This document shows, one piece after another, positions 1 through 7,545 of a stretch of DNA of 64,000 bases. The number at the start of each line of letters is the position of its first letter. The stretch's first letter is position 1. The stretch is from Nodosilinea sp. E11 (GTDB taxonomy: Bacteria > Cyanobacteriota > Cyanobacteriia > Phormidesmidales > Phormidesmidaceae), in NCBI RefSeq assembly GCF_032813545.1, contig NZ_CP136520.1, positions 2,598,001 to 2,662,000 on the forward strand, read 5' to 3'. The position numbers and the translations under genes were made by a program. Under the pieces are notes generated by a model. It was not told the DNA's origin, did not search any database, and worked only from the letters and a program-made list of their open reading frames with translations.

Positions 1-515
1 GCATTTTGATCGGCATTTCGCCCGTGGCTTTCAAGGCGTTTAACCCCTTTGTGCAGCTGCTCAAGCCGATTTCGCCCCTGGCCTGGCTGCCGTTGGGTCT
101 CTATTTGCTGCGCGATTCTGAAAAAACGGGCATTTTTATTATTTTCATCTCCAGCATTTGGCCGACGCTAATCAACACCACCTTTGGGGTGGCCAACGTC
201 GATCAAGACTATCTGGATGTGACCAAAACCCTGGGAGCTTCGCGTCTGCGCACCATCGTCAAGGTGATCATTCCGGCGGCGCTGCCGAACATTGTCTCAG
301 GGCTACGGATCAGCATGGGCATTGCCTGGCTGGTGATTGTGGCGGCAGAAATGCTGCTGGGTACAGGCCTGGGCTACTTCATTTGGAATGAGTGGAACAA
401 CCTGTCGATTCCGAATATTTTAGTGGCCATTTTCATTATTGGTTTGGTGGGGCTGCTGCTGGATAGCCTGTTTGCCGCCCTGGAGAAATTTGTCGCATTT
501 GGTCGAAATTCATGA
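1..515 (+). CDS. cynB: Cyanate/nitrate-type ABC transporter permease, C-terminal part (CynB/NrtB-like)
   Basis: The reading frame is already open at the window edge, so the N-terminal portion is missing. The visible ~170 residues carry several hydrophobic membrane segments and the permease EAA loop (KTLGASRLRTIVKVIIPAAL), the site where the ATPase docks in binding-protein-dependent importers of the NrtB/SsuC/TauC family. Family membership alone cannot separate nitrate from cyanate transport. The cyanase gene two positions downstream makes cyanate uptake the best reading, as in cyanobacterial cynABDS operons. The stop overlaps the next start by 4 nt (ATGA), implying translational coupling. It should act in the inner membrane with a lipoprotein CynA that lies outside the window. 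Confidence 0.88.
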   Translation, partial: ILIGISPVAFKAFNPFVQLLKPISPLAWLPLGLYLLRDSEKTGIFIIFISSIWPTLINTTFGVANVDQDYLDVTKTLGASRLRTIVKVIIPAALPNIVSGLRISMGIAWLVIVAAEMLLGTGLGYFIWNEWNNLSIPNILVAIFIIGLVGLLLDSLFAALEKFVAFGRNS

Positions 516-1396
516 GTATTTCCCCTGTGAACGCGATCGCCTCCCCTGGCACCCAGTCCTCAACGGCCCAGGTCTCGATCCGCAACGTAGCGAAGGTTTT
601 CCCCGGCAAAAAAGATCTGTTTAGCAAGGTCACCGGCAAAGCCCGCCGCGATTTCATCGCTATTCAAGACATCAATCTTGAGATCGAGCCCAACACCTTT
701 GTGTCGATTATTGGCCCCTCGGGCTGCGGCAAATCGACCCTGTTGAATATGATTGCGGGCCTCAGCTCGATCTCCGACGGTGAGATCTTGCTGAATGGCC
801 ACCCGATCACCGGGCCAGGGCCAGACCGGGGCATGGTGTTTCAAAACTATGCCCTAATGCCCTGGATGACGGTGGAGGAAAACCTGCGGTTTGCGGTGGA
901 AACCGTAGATCCAAAAATCTCGGTGAAGAAGCGCGATCGCATCATCAAAGAGCACATTCAGCTGGTGGGATTAACTGGGGCCGAGCGCAAGCACCCCCAC
1001 GAGCTCTCCGGCGGCATGCGCCAGCGGGTCGGCATCGCCCGCGCCCTGGCCATCGACCCCCAGATCTTGCTGATGGATGAGCCCTTCGGTGCCCTCGACG
1101 CCCTCACCCGAGGCTTCTTGCAAGAAGAAGTCGAGCGCATCTGGGAACAGCAGCGCAAGACCGTGGTGATGATTACCCACAGCATCGAAGAAGCGCTGCT
1201 GCTGAGCGATCGCATCGTGATGATGACCCGTGGCCCCGCCGCCCGCATCGACGAAATTCTGGAGGTGCCTTTTCCTCGACCGCGCAATCGCGAGACCATC
1301 GAGCAACACCCCGCTTACCACGACCTCAAGGCCGAAATGGAAAGCCATCTGTTTCGTGAGACACGGGCCGTGGAGGCGGCACGGGTGGGGGGATGA
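512..1396 (+). CDS. cynD: Cyanate/nitrate-type ABC transporter ATPase (CynD/NrtD-like)
   Basis: A 294-residue ABC ATPase. Walker A is GPSGCGKST (about residue 69), the Q-loop lies in [11 protein letters not shown], the signature is LSGGMRQR and Walker B is [12 protein letters not shown], followed by the switch His in MITHS. An extension of about 45 residues precedes the ABC core, and there is no C-terminal substrate-binding domain, so this is the NrtD/CynD type and not the NrtC fusion. It overlaps the permease by 4 nt and lies 232 bp before cyanase on the same strand. It energises the permease on the cytoplasmic face. Cyanate as substrate is inferred from the neighbouring cynS. Confidence 0.88.
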   Translation: MSISPVNAIASPGTQSSTAQVSIRNVAKVFPGKKDLFSKVTGKARRDFIAIQDINLEIEPNTFVSIIGPSGCGKSTLLNMIAGLSSISDGEILLNGHPITGPGPDRGMVFQNYALMPWMTVEENLRFAVETVDPKISVKKRDRIIKEHIQLVGLTGAERKHPHELSGGMRQRVGIARALAIDPQILLMDEPFGALDALTRGFLQEEVERIWEQQRKTVVMITHSIEEALLLSDRIVMMTRGPAARIDEILEVPFPRPRNRETIEQHPAYHDLKAEMESHLFRETRAVEAARVGG

Positions 1397-1442
1397 GTGG
1401 TTGGGTAGGGAGTGGATGGGTAAACCCCAGACAACCCGTAGG

Positions 1443-1585
1443 GTGGGCAATGCCCCCCACTCCACCCTGCTTAACAACAGGGTAACCCCGCCTCCGATGG
1501 TCTTGGGCACCAGCCCGATTCATCGCAGCGCGAAGGGAGACTCGTCAACCGCTGAGGAGGTAGGTGGGCAGTGCCCCACCCTACC
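1443..1585. repeat. Two imperfect GTGGGCA/TGCCC palindromes in the cynD-cynS spacer
   Basis: The 232-bp spacer between cynD and cynS holds two GC-rich palindromes, at about 1443-1460 and 1559-1585. Each pairs a GGTGGGCA-like arm with a TGCCCC(C)AC-like arm. A related but perfect palindrome occurs at 5206-5232, so these look like copies of a small dispersed palindromic repeat. They could also fold in the mRNA between the transporter and enzyme genes and change their relative expression. That role is inferred only. Confidence 0.55.
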
Positions 1586-1628
1586 CAAATCACAACTTTG
1601 TCTTAGACGTACTCAAGAGGATCTAACC

Positions 1629-2072
1629 ATGACTGTTTCACCTATCACCGAAAAACTCTTGGCCGCTAAAAAAGCCGCTGGCCTCAGCTTTGCCGATCTC
1701 GAAGCCAAAACCGGTTACGACGAAGTGTGGATCGCCTCGGTGTTCTACCGCCAAGCGAGCGCCTCGCCAGAGGAAGCCGCCAAGCTGATTGAAATTCTCG
1801 GGGCCGACACTGCGCTAATTGAGGCCATGACCGACTTCCCCGTCAAAGGTGGCCTCGACCCCGTCGTGCCCACCGACCCCTTGATCTACCGCTTCTACGA
1901 AATCATGCAGGTCTATGGCATGCCGATGAAGGCTGTGATCCACGAAAAGTTTGGCGACGGCATTATGAGCGCCATCGACTTTACCCTGGATGTGGAGAAA
2001 GAAGAGGATCCCAAAGGCGATCGCGTCAAAGTGATTATGAACGGCAAATTCTTGCCCTACAAGAAGTGGTAG
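1629..2072 (+). CDS. cynS: Cyanase (cyanate hydratase)
   Basis: A 147-residue cytoplasmic enzyme that converts cyanate plus bicarbonate to ammonia and CO2 via carbamate, feeding nitrogen assimilation. The N-terminal helical, lambda-repressor-like domain (about 1-75) is followed by the catalytic domain. The catalytic triad is visible as Arg88 and Glu91 in [11 protein letters not shown] and Ser114 in GIMSAIDF, matching R96, E99 and S122 of the E. coli enzyme with a constant offset of 8. The start at 1629 has a GAGG ribosome-binding site upstream and gives the usual family length; a longer upstream in-frame extension runs through repeat-rich spacer and is rejected. It is the last gene of the cyn cluster and is followed by a hairpin terminator. 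Confidence 0.97.
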   Translation: MTVSPITEKLLAAKKAAGLSFADLEAKTGYDEVWIASVFYRQASASPEEAAKLIEILGADTALIEAMTDFPVKGGLDPVVPTDPLIYRFYEIMQVYGMPMKAVIHEKFGDGIMSAIDFTLDVEKEEDPKGDRVKVIMNGKFLPYKKW

Positions 2073-2104
2073 ACCCAGTTTTCACGTCCTGACTCACAAT
2101 CTCT

Positions 2105-2135
2105 AGGCTGTTGGCCAACGCTGACAGCCTTTTCT
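2105..2135 (+). terminator. Rho-independent terminator after cynS
   Basis: AGGCTGT at 2105-2111 pairs perfectly with ACAGCCT at 2124-2130 across a 12-nt loop and is followed by a short T-rich run. It lies 33 bp after the cyanase stop and would end the cyn transcript. Confidence 0.75.
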
Positions 2136-2184
2136 ATGCCATCCCCTATATACAGGGCTTGGGCAGACACATAGGTCAGCCCCT

Positions 2185-2228
2185 ACCCATCCACCCACCT
2201 ACCCATCCACCCACCTACCCATCCACCC
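2185..2228. repeat. 16-bp tandem repeat, 2.75 copies
   Basis: The unit ACCCATCCACCCACCT is repeated head to tail and ends 2 bp before the next start codon, where a ribosome-binding site would normally sit. Related GGGTAGGTGGGT or CCCACCTACC stretches occur after msrA (about 7449-7470) and before the GNAT gene (about 10284-10300). It therefore appears to be a recurring low-complexity intergenic repeat of this genome. Confidence 0.8.
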
Positions 2229-2230
2229 CT

Positions 2231-2698
2231 ATGCCCACCCCCATCGTTCCGCCCTTCACCCTAGAGACTGCGATCGCCAAAGCCCGCATGGCCGAAGACG
2301 CCTGGAACAGCCGCGACCCCGATCGCGTGGCCCTGGCCTACACCGAAGACAGCCACTGGCGCAACCGGGCCGAAATACTTCAGGGCCGCGACGCCATCCG
2401 CGCCTTTCTCCGCCGCAAGTGGGATAAAGAACTCGATTACCGCTTGATCAAAGAAGTCTGGGCCTTTGGCGACAACCGCATCGCTGTGCGCTTTCAGTAC
2501 GAGTGGCACGACGACGCCGGCCAGTGGTACCGCGCCTACGGCAACGAAAACTGGGAGTTTGACGAGCATGGCTTGATGCGCCGCCGCGAAGCCAGCATTA
2601 ATGACCGACCGATTGCCGAGGGCGATCGCCGCTTCTTCTGGCCCGCCCCCGGCCCCCGCCCCCAAGATCACCCTGGTTTGATCGACTCACCAGAGTAG
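2231..2698 (+). CDS. NTF2-like (DUF1348/SnoaL-type) protein
   Basis: A soluble protein of 155 residues. The pattern resembles nuclear-transport-factor-2-like proteins of the DUF1348 type: an N-terminal helix with [20 protein letters not shown], then [22 protein letters not shown], and later strands with [22 protein letters not shown]. These folds form a cone with a ligand or active-site pocket, but no specific reaction can be assigned. The start at 2231 is chosen because upstream in-frame codons run through the CCCATCCACC tandem repeat. No clear Shine-Dalgarno is present. It stands alone between the cyn operon and a convergent J-domain gene. Confidence 0.75.
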   Translation: MPTPIVPPFTLETAIAKARMAEDAWNSRDPDRVALAYTEDSHWRNRAEILQGRDAIRAFLRRKWDKELDYRLIKEVWAFGDNRIAVRFQYEWHDDAGQWYRAYGNENWEFDEHGLMRRREASINDRPIAEGDRRFFWPAPGPRPQDHPGLIDSPE

Positions 2699-2797
2699 TG
2701 ATACCCATCGTCCATGGCAGCAAGGCGACACCTCGAAGGATGAAAATCGTAGGGTGCATCCGCGCAGCGATGCACCATCTCATACCAAGCTCGGCGT

Positions 2798-3946
2798 CTA
2801 ATCGTGGATTGAGCCATCGGGCATGATCGCCCCGGTGAGAATGGTGCCGGTCAGTTTGACCATGGTGCGGCCCCCCACCGCCACCTTTGCGCCGCTGAGG
2901 TCGGCCCCGCTGAGGTCGGCCCCGCTAAAGTCGGCCCCAATCAGATCGGCCTCGCGCAGGTTGGCGTGGCTAAGGTCAGCCTGGAGTAGGTTGGCGCGAA
3001 ATAGCTTGGCCTTGCTGAGATTAGCCCGGTTGAGGTTGACCTTGTGCAGAAAGGCATCGCTGAGGTCAGCCCCGCTGAGGTTGGCTTCGCTGAGGTTGCG
3101 ACCGGCAAAATCTTTTTCGCGCAGGTTGGCTCCGCTCATGTCAGTGCCGCTGAGGTCAGGGCTTTGGCGCGATCGGTGGGTGCTGGCCGCCCCATTGCGA
3201 GTGTGGGCGTTGTAGCTGTTGTAGGCGTCATTGGCGGGCTTGGGGTTGGCCTGGCTGCTGGCGCTGCTAGGGGGCTTGCCGCTGGCCTGGCTACTGGCGC
3301 TGCTGCTAGGGGGTTTGCCGCTGGTAGAACTAGCCTGCCCCTGGGTACCCGAGCTGCCGCTGGCCGCCTTGTCGCCACCCACGCCCGCCGCTGCATCGCG
3401 CCGCTGGCGGTAGGATTGTGCCTGGCCAGGGCTGGCACCGGAAGATGTGCTGCTGCTAGAGGTCGCATCGCTAGTGGGGCCGTCGCTCTGGCTGGCACTG
3501 TAGTAGCTGCCGCCGTAGGTGCTGCGCTGGTAGCGATAGTAGCGATTGTGGGAGGCCGATCGCGGCTCGTCGTCGCTGTCGGGGTCTTGAGAACGGGCGC
3601 TGCCGTAGCCCTGGCTGTTGTAGCCGTAGCCGTTGGCCGAGCGGTAGTCACTGCTGCCGTAGCCGTTGGCCGTAGAAGCCCGGTAGCTGCTAGCCGTGCC
3701 GTAGCGACTGCTGGCAGAGCTGGGGGCACTGCTGCGACCATTGCGACTGTGCGATCGCAGTACATCGCGGGCGTGGTTCAGCGCCTTGATTTTGTCCTGG
3801 GCTTTTTGATACAGCCGCTCATTGTCTTGGGGAATGCGATCGGGATGCCAGACAAACACCAGATCCTTATAGGCCTGGTTCACATCCTCAAGGGAGGCAC
3901 CAGGCTCTAGCTCTAGAATTCGGTAGGCGTTGTCCAGCTCACGCAT
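2798..3946 (-). CDS. J-domain protein with C-terminal pentapeptide repeats
   Basis: A 382-residue protein in three parts. Residues 1-65 are a DnaJ J-domain with the HPD motif (VWHPDRIP), the signature for stimulating an Hsp70 ATPase. Residues 70-260 are a low-complexity Ser/Gly/Tyr/Gln/Ala-rich linker, probably disordered. Residues 270-375 are about eighteen pentapeptide repeats of A(D/N)LSx type, predicted to form a right-handed quadrilateral beta-helix. It lacks the zinc and substrate-binding domains of true DnaJ, so it is a specialised co-chaperone that may recruit DnaK to the partner bound by the beta-helix. Pentapeptide proteins are abundant in cyanobacteria and are often of unknown function. 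Confidence 0.88.
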   Translation of the reverse strand: MRELDNAYRILELEPGASLEDVNQAYKDLVFVWHPDRIPQDNERLYQKAQDKIKALNHARDVLRSHSRNGRSSAPSSASSRYGTASSYRASTANGYGSSDYRSANGYGYNSQGYGSARSQDPDSDDEPRSASHNRYYRYQRSTYGGSYYSASQSDGPTSDATSSSSTSSGASPGQAQSYRQRRDAAAGVGGDKAASGSSGTQGQASSTSGKPPSSSASSQASGKPPSSASSQANPKPANDAYNSYNAHTRNGAASTHRSRQSPDLSGTDMSGANLREKDFAGRNLSEANLSGADLSDAFLHKVNLNRANLSKAKLFRANLLQADLSHANLREADLIGADFSGADLSGADLSGAKVAVGGRTMVKLTGTILTGAIMPDGSIHD

Positions 3947-4109
3947 GTAGAGACTATCTCGCGTAGGGTGCTGAGGCCGGTGCTCAACTCATAACATTTT
4001 AGGCGGCTTCCCCCCAGAGCGTAAGACCTGGGCCGTTATCTACCGGTTTGCTTAACGCGTTTGCACCCAAATCCCTTGATTCTTCAAGAGAATTTGAGGG
4101 ATCGGCGCA

Positions 4110-4131
4110 GCTTAATATACATACATTAAGC
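4110..4131. promoter_or_regulatory. Inverted repeat upstream of the CSP41-like gene (candidate operator)
   Basis: GCTTAAT at 4110-4116 and ATTAAGC at 4125-4131 form a perfect 7-bp inverted repeat with an 8-bp AT-rich spacer, about 55 bp before the start codon at 4186. The gene itself has a good GGAGAGG ribosome-binding site. The dyad could bind a dimeric regulator or overlap a promoter; no specific factor is recognised. Confidence 0.4.
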
Positions 4132-4185
4132 CCAGTAGGTCTTGCCGCACGGCTTGAGGCCGCTGATTAGCAGAAAGGAGAGGTT

Positions 4186-5127
4186 ATGCGCGTATTAGTC
4201 ATGGGTGGCACCCGGTTTATTGGGGTGTATTTAACGAAACTGCTGATTGAGCAGGGCCACGAGGTGGTGCTGTTTAACCGAGGCAACCATCCTGCCCCGG
4301 TAGCGGGGGTGCCAACCATTGTGGGCGATCGCACCGATCCCAGCAGCCTCAAAACCCAGCTATCGGGCGAACGCTTCGACGCCATCTTTGACAACAACGG
4401 TCGCGAACTGAGCGATACCCAGCCCTTGCTTGAGATCTTTGGCGACACCCTCCAGCACTTTGTCTATGTCAGCTCCGCCGGGGTGTATCTCAAATCTGAC
4501 CAGATGCCCCACATTGAAGGCGATGCGGTGGATCCTAAAAGCCGCCACAAGGGCAAGTTTGAAACCGAAGCTTACCTGCAAGCCCAGGGAGTGCCGTTTA
4601 CCTCCGTGCGGCCGGTCTATATCTACGGCCCGCAGAACTACAACCCCCTAGAACAGTGGTTCTTTGATCGCATTGTGCGCGATCGCCCCGTGCCCATTCC
4701 CGGCAACGGCATGCACCTCACCCAGCTAGGCCATGTGCAAGACCTGGCGACAGCGATGGCGGCGGTACTGGGCAACGAAACGGCGATCGGCCAAATCTAC
4801 AACATCTCCGGCGAAAAGGCCGTCACCTTTGACGGCCTGGCCCGCGCCTGCGCCACCGCCGCCGGCAAAGATCCTAACCACCTCCAGATCGTCCACTACG
4901 ACCCCAAAGCCTTTGACTTTGGCAAAGCTAAAGCGTTTCCCATGCGGGTGCAGCATTTCTTTACTGCGATCGACAAAGCCCAGGCCGAACTGGGCTGGGC
5001 ACCTACCTACGATCTGGTGGCCGGGCTCAAAGACTCGTTCCACAACGATTATTTGGCCGCTGGGGCCGACCAAGCCGAGGTCAACTTTGCCCTCGACGAC
5101 CAAATCTTGACGGCCTCACAGCCTTAG
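4186..5127 (+). CDS. NAD-dependent epimerase/dehydratase, CSP41-like
   Basis: A 313-residue atypical short-chain dehydrogenase. The N-terminal Rossmann motif MGGTRFIG binds the dinucleotide. The region around YVSSAGVYL replaces the classical YxxxK catalytic pair. This pattern, together with RPVYIYGPQNYNPLEQWFFDRI, resembles cyanobacterial homologues of the plastid stem-loop-binding proteins CSP41a/b, which bind RNA and associate with ribosomes and RNA polymerase. The activity here, RNA-binding or sugar-nucleotide enzyme, cannot be settled from sequence. The start has an AAGGAGAGG Shine-Dalgarno 5 nt upstream. Transcription appears monocistronic. Confidence 0.85.
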   Translation: MRVLVMGGTRFIGVYLTKLLIEQGHEVVLFNRGNHPAPVAGVPTIVGDRTDPSSLKTQLSGERFDAIFDNNGRELSDTQPLLEIFGDTLQHFVYVSSAGVYLKSDQMPHIEGDAVDPKSRHKGKFETEAYLQAQGVPFTSVRPVYIYGPQNYNPLEQWFFDRIVRDRPVPIPGNGMHLTQLGHVQDLATAMAAVLGNETAIGQIYNISGEKAVTFDGLARACATAAGKDPNHLQIVHYDPKAFDFGKAKAFPMRVQHFFTAIDKAQAELGWAPTYDLVAGLKDSFHNDYLAAGADQAEVNFALDDQILTASQP

Positions 5128-5205
5128 CCTGGGTTGTTCACGCCCCGGCTGTCATAGCCGTTTTCACGAAAATCCTCATCGGACAACGTCCACCCAAATA
5201 GATTC

Positions 5206-5232
5206 GTGGGGCATTGCAGTGCAATGCCCCAC
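5206..5232. repeat. Perfect 13-bp-arm palindrome
   Basis: GTGGGGCATTGCA at 5206-5218 is followed by one base and then its exact reverse complement TGCAATGCCCCAC at 5220-5232. It sits 79 bp after the CSP41-like gene. It could serve as a terminator stem, but it lacks a T-run and shares its GGGGCATTGC arm with the cynD-cynS spacer palindromes, so it is more likely a dispersed palindromic element. Confidence 0.8.
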
Positions 5233-5337
5233 CAGAGAATTCAGCCTGTCAATCTGTCCTCACCAAATCAACGGCTGCAATACAGCCAACCCAATCCGAA
5301 CCGCATAACCCCGAGTCCCAACAGGCGGACTGTGTAG

Positions 5338-5356
5338 GGGCAAACGGTGTTTGCCC
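5338..5356. repeat. Second palindromic repeat of a different family
   Basis: GGGCAAAC (5338-5345) and GTTTGCCC (5349-5356) form a perfect 8-bp dyad around GGT. It lies about 110 bp from the preceding palindrome, in the 317-bp gap between the CSP41-like gene and the convergent small gene at 5445. I see no gene in this gap. Confidence 0.7.
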
Positions 5357-5444
5357 AGCCCAACCGGGGGTAGCCCAGACGGATTCAGGATTAAAACACC
5401 CTTTTAGGTTTGCGAGGCAGCGCGACACAAACCGCCCTGGAAGA

Positions 5445-5732
5445 TTATTTGCCGCCGTAAAAGTAGGCAATTTCTTTGTCTTTGAGGGGGGCGAAATCGG
5501 CTGCGGCCAACATTTGATTGAGGTCCTCTAGGGGGAAGTGCTTGGCCCCAATCCGCACAATGCGCGATCGCATCGAGTTCGACACACCGCTGCGCTGGCG
5601 TCCGGCTTCCTTAGCCATCACCTGGTGGTAGAGATCGAGCTTGGCGGGGGGAATGGGGGTGCCGTCGAGGTCAATGCCCGCTGCGATCGCGGCATCTACG
5701 GCATCGGCCCCGGTGGTAGGAGTTTGAGACAT
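5445..5732 (-). CDS. Small conserved cyanobacterial protein (probable DUF4090)
   Basis: A 95-residue soluble protein with no signal peptide or membrane segment. The stretches PTTGADAVDAAIAAGIDLDG, VSNSMRSRIVRIGAKHFP and the C-terminal KEIAYFYGGK match my recollection of the cyanobacteria-restricted DUF4090 family. The family name is from memory and not from a search. No function is known. It lies 101 bp upstream of the GntR-type gene's stop on the same strand, so it is probably transcribed separately. Confidence 0.75.
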   Translation of the reverse strand: MSQTPTTGADAVDAAIAAGIDLDGTPIPPAKLDLYHQVMAKEAGRQRSGVSNSMRSRIVRIGAKHFPLEDLNQMLAAADFAPLKDKEIAYFYGGK

Positions 5733-5833
5733 TGTGAATCCGTCCTGGTTACAGTTCTGGCCTCAAAAATCCTACCAGACGGCGATCCCCGCCGGGGCTG
5801 AGGGGGCGATCGCCAGGCCCTCAGCAGCGCGGG

Positions 5834-6613
5834 CTAGGCGTTGCCGACTGTTGCCGGGTGAGCCTGGGTACCCTCAATTTCTTGAATCACGCGAATTTTG
5901 CTAGCGCTCAGGTGGCGAGTAATGGCCGCCACCGCCAGGTCAGCGTCGCGGCTGAGAATGGCTTCGTAAATTTGCCGGTGTTCTAGGCGAATATCGAGCA
6001 CATTAGGGTTTTGCTGGAGGGTTTGAATGCGCAGCAGGGCCATGGCATCAAACAGGGTGTCGAGCAGCGACACCAGCCGCCGATTGCCCGAACTTTCGGC
6101 AATCAGGTGATGGAACTGGTAATCCACATCCAGCAAATGCTCGTGGGAGAGGCTGCCGTGGCTGTTGGCCGTCGCCCCCTCGGCCTTGGTCACGCAATCT
6201 TCAATCCCTTGCAGTTGTTCGGGGGTGGCAAAGTCACAGGCCCCCGCTACCGCCAGCGCCTCTAGAGCCAAGCGACAGTCGTAAAGCTCCTCGGCATCGG
6301 CAGCGGTAATGGTGGTCACCCGCAGGCCACCACTGACATCGGCGGTCACCAGGCCGTCTTGCTGAAGCTGGCGCAGGGCCTCGCGCAGGGGGGTGCGGCT
6401 GACCTGCAACCATTCGGCTAGCTGGGTTTCAACCAGGCGATCGCCGGGGGGAAGCGCACCGGTCAAAATGGCCGATCGCAGCGCCTGGTAAACCTGCTCA
6501 TACAGAGACTTACCGCGATTAATAGAAGGAGGAGACGACAAAATCACAGGGGATTGCACCTCTGGCGCAGAGTGAACACAGACCCACCGAAAGCCCGTCG
6601 CAAAACTGACCAA
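5834..6613 (-). CDS. GntR-family transcriptional regulator (FadR/FCD subfamily)
   Basis: A DNA-binding repressor or activator of 259 residues. The N-terminal winged helix-turn-helix (about 35-100) shows the GntR pattern LYEQVYQALRSAILTGALPPGDRL and VSRTPLREALRQLQQDGLV. The C-terminal all-helical FCD ligand domain (about 110-235) carries metal- or ligand-binding histidines in FHHLIAESSGN and HRQIYEAI. FCD regulators usually sense small organic acids. The ligand and targets here are unknown, and no metabolic operon is adjacent. The first ~30 residues are atypical and the true start may be internal. Confidence 0.88.
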   Translation of the reverse strand: MVSFATGFRWVCVHSAPEVQSPVILSSPPSINRGKSLYEQVYQALRSAILTGALPPGDRLVETQLAEWLQVSRTPLREALRQLQQDGLVTADVSGGLRVTTITAADAEELYDCRLALEALAVAGACDFATPEQLQGIEDCVTKAEGATANSHGSLSHEHLLDVDYQFHHLIAESSGNRRLVSLLDTLFDAMALLRIQTLQQNPNVLDIRLEHRQIYEAILSRDADLAVAAITRHLSASKIRVIQEIEGTQAHPATVGNA

Positions 6614-6788
6614 GCCGACGGCAATCTTACCTAATCATACAAAGCGGGTTGAGAAAGGTGGTTCAAAAAGTGCTCAAAGTGCAGAAATGCTTGAAGTTGC
6701 GGGTTTAGATTTTTTAGAGCTATAGCAGGCTAACCCTAGGATGGGGTGCCGTAAGCTAGAGATAGTTTAAGTAACGTAACGGATCGCT

Positions 6789-7448
6789 ATGCTAACTCTG
6801 CGTCGGTTGTTTTTTGGCTTGCTGCTGGTTGCGGCCCTGGGGTTGATGTGGGATGCCCTACCTTTTTACGCCACCGCCGACTCTATGCCTGAGCCTGCGG
6901 CGACTACGACCGATGCCAACCTGGCGACCGCCACCTTCGCTGGAGGCTGTTTTTGGTGCATGGAAGGCCCCTTTGACCATCTAGACGGCGTGGTTTCGAC
7001 CACCTCGGGCTATACCGGCGGCACCAAGGTCAACCCCACCTACAACGAAGTCTCTAGTGGGGGCACCGGCCACGTGGAAGCAGTAGAGGTGGTCTACGAC
7101 CCCAATCAGGTGAGCTATGAGACCCTGCTAGAGGTCTTTTGGCAGAATGTGGATCCGGTGGATAGCCGAGGCCAGTTCTGCGACAAGGGCAGCCAGTACC
7201 AGGCTAAAATCTTCGCCCACGACGACCAGCAGCAGACGCTGGCAGAACAGTCTAAGGCCGCGCTGAGCCGTCAGGCGCAGTTTCAAAAAACCCCGATCGT
7301 CACCGCGATCGAGCCCGCCCAGACCTTCTACCCCGCCGAAGACTACCACCAAGACTATTACCTCAAGCACCCGCTGCGGTACAAGTATTACCGGACGGCC
7401 TGTGGGCGCGATCGCCGTCTAGCCGAAGTGTGGGGCGTTGACGAGTAG
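6789..7448 (+). CDS. msrA: Peptide methionine-S-sulfoxide reductase MsrA, exported form
   Basis: Reduces the S-epimer of methionine sulfoxide in oxidised proteins. An N-terminal hydrophobic stretch (about residues 5-25, RRLFFGLLLVAALGL) looks like a signal peptide or anchor, so this copy probably works in the periplasm or thylakoid lumen. The catalytic motif GGCFWCMEG holds the nucleophilic Cys, followed by family hallmarks SGYTGG, GHVEAVEVVYDP and YHQDYY. A further Cys near the C-terminus (TACGRDR) is a candidate resolving Cys. The length of 219 fits MsrA plus leader. It is monocistronic, followed by low-complexity repeats. Confidence 0.95.
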   Translation: MLTLRRLFFGLLLVAALGLMWDALPFYATADSMPEPAATTTDANLATATFAGGCFWCMEGPFDHLDGVVSTTSGYTGGTKVNPTYNEVSSGGTGHVEAVEVVYDPNQVSYETLLEVFWQNVDPVDSRGQFCDKGSQYQAKIFAHDDQQQTLAEQSKAALSRQAQFQKTPIVTAIEPAQTFYPAEDYHQDYYLKHPLRYKYYRTACGRDRRLAEVWGVDE

Positions 7449-7510
7449 ATGGGTAGGTGGGTAGACGACAAGACCCTGAAACCTAAAACCTAAAACCTGA
7501 AACCCAAAAT
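7449..7510. repeat. Low-complexity spacer: GGGTAGGTGGGTAG then (AAACCT)n
   Basis: The ~97-bp gap between msrA and truB is made of a GATGGGTAGGTGGGTAG stretch followed by tandem AAACCT units with slight variation. It resembles the repeats before the NTF2-like and GNAT genes. No promoter could be picked out inside it. Confidence 0.65.
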
Positions 7511-7545
7511 CACAACTCTAAAACTCAAACCACACACCAACTACT

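Noticed and set aside
1230..2072. Longer N-terminally extended cyanase beginning inside cynD
   Set aside because: The extension runs through palindromic spacer with no homology. The start at 1629 restores the canonical length and has a ribosome-binding site.
3044..3910. 288-codon plus-strand ORF opposite the J-domain/pentapeptide gene
   Set aside because: It is an Ala/Val/Gly-rich shadow created by the antisense of pentapeptide and Ser-rich codons. The minus strand has clear domains.
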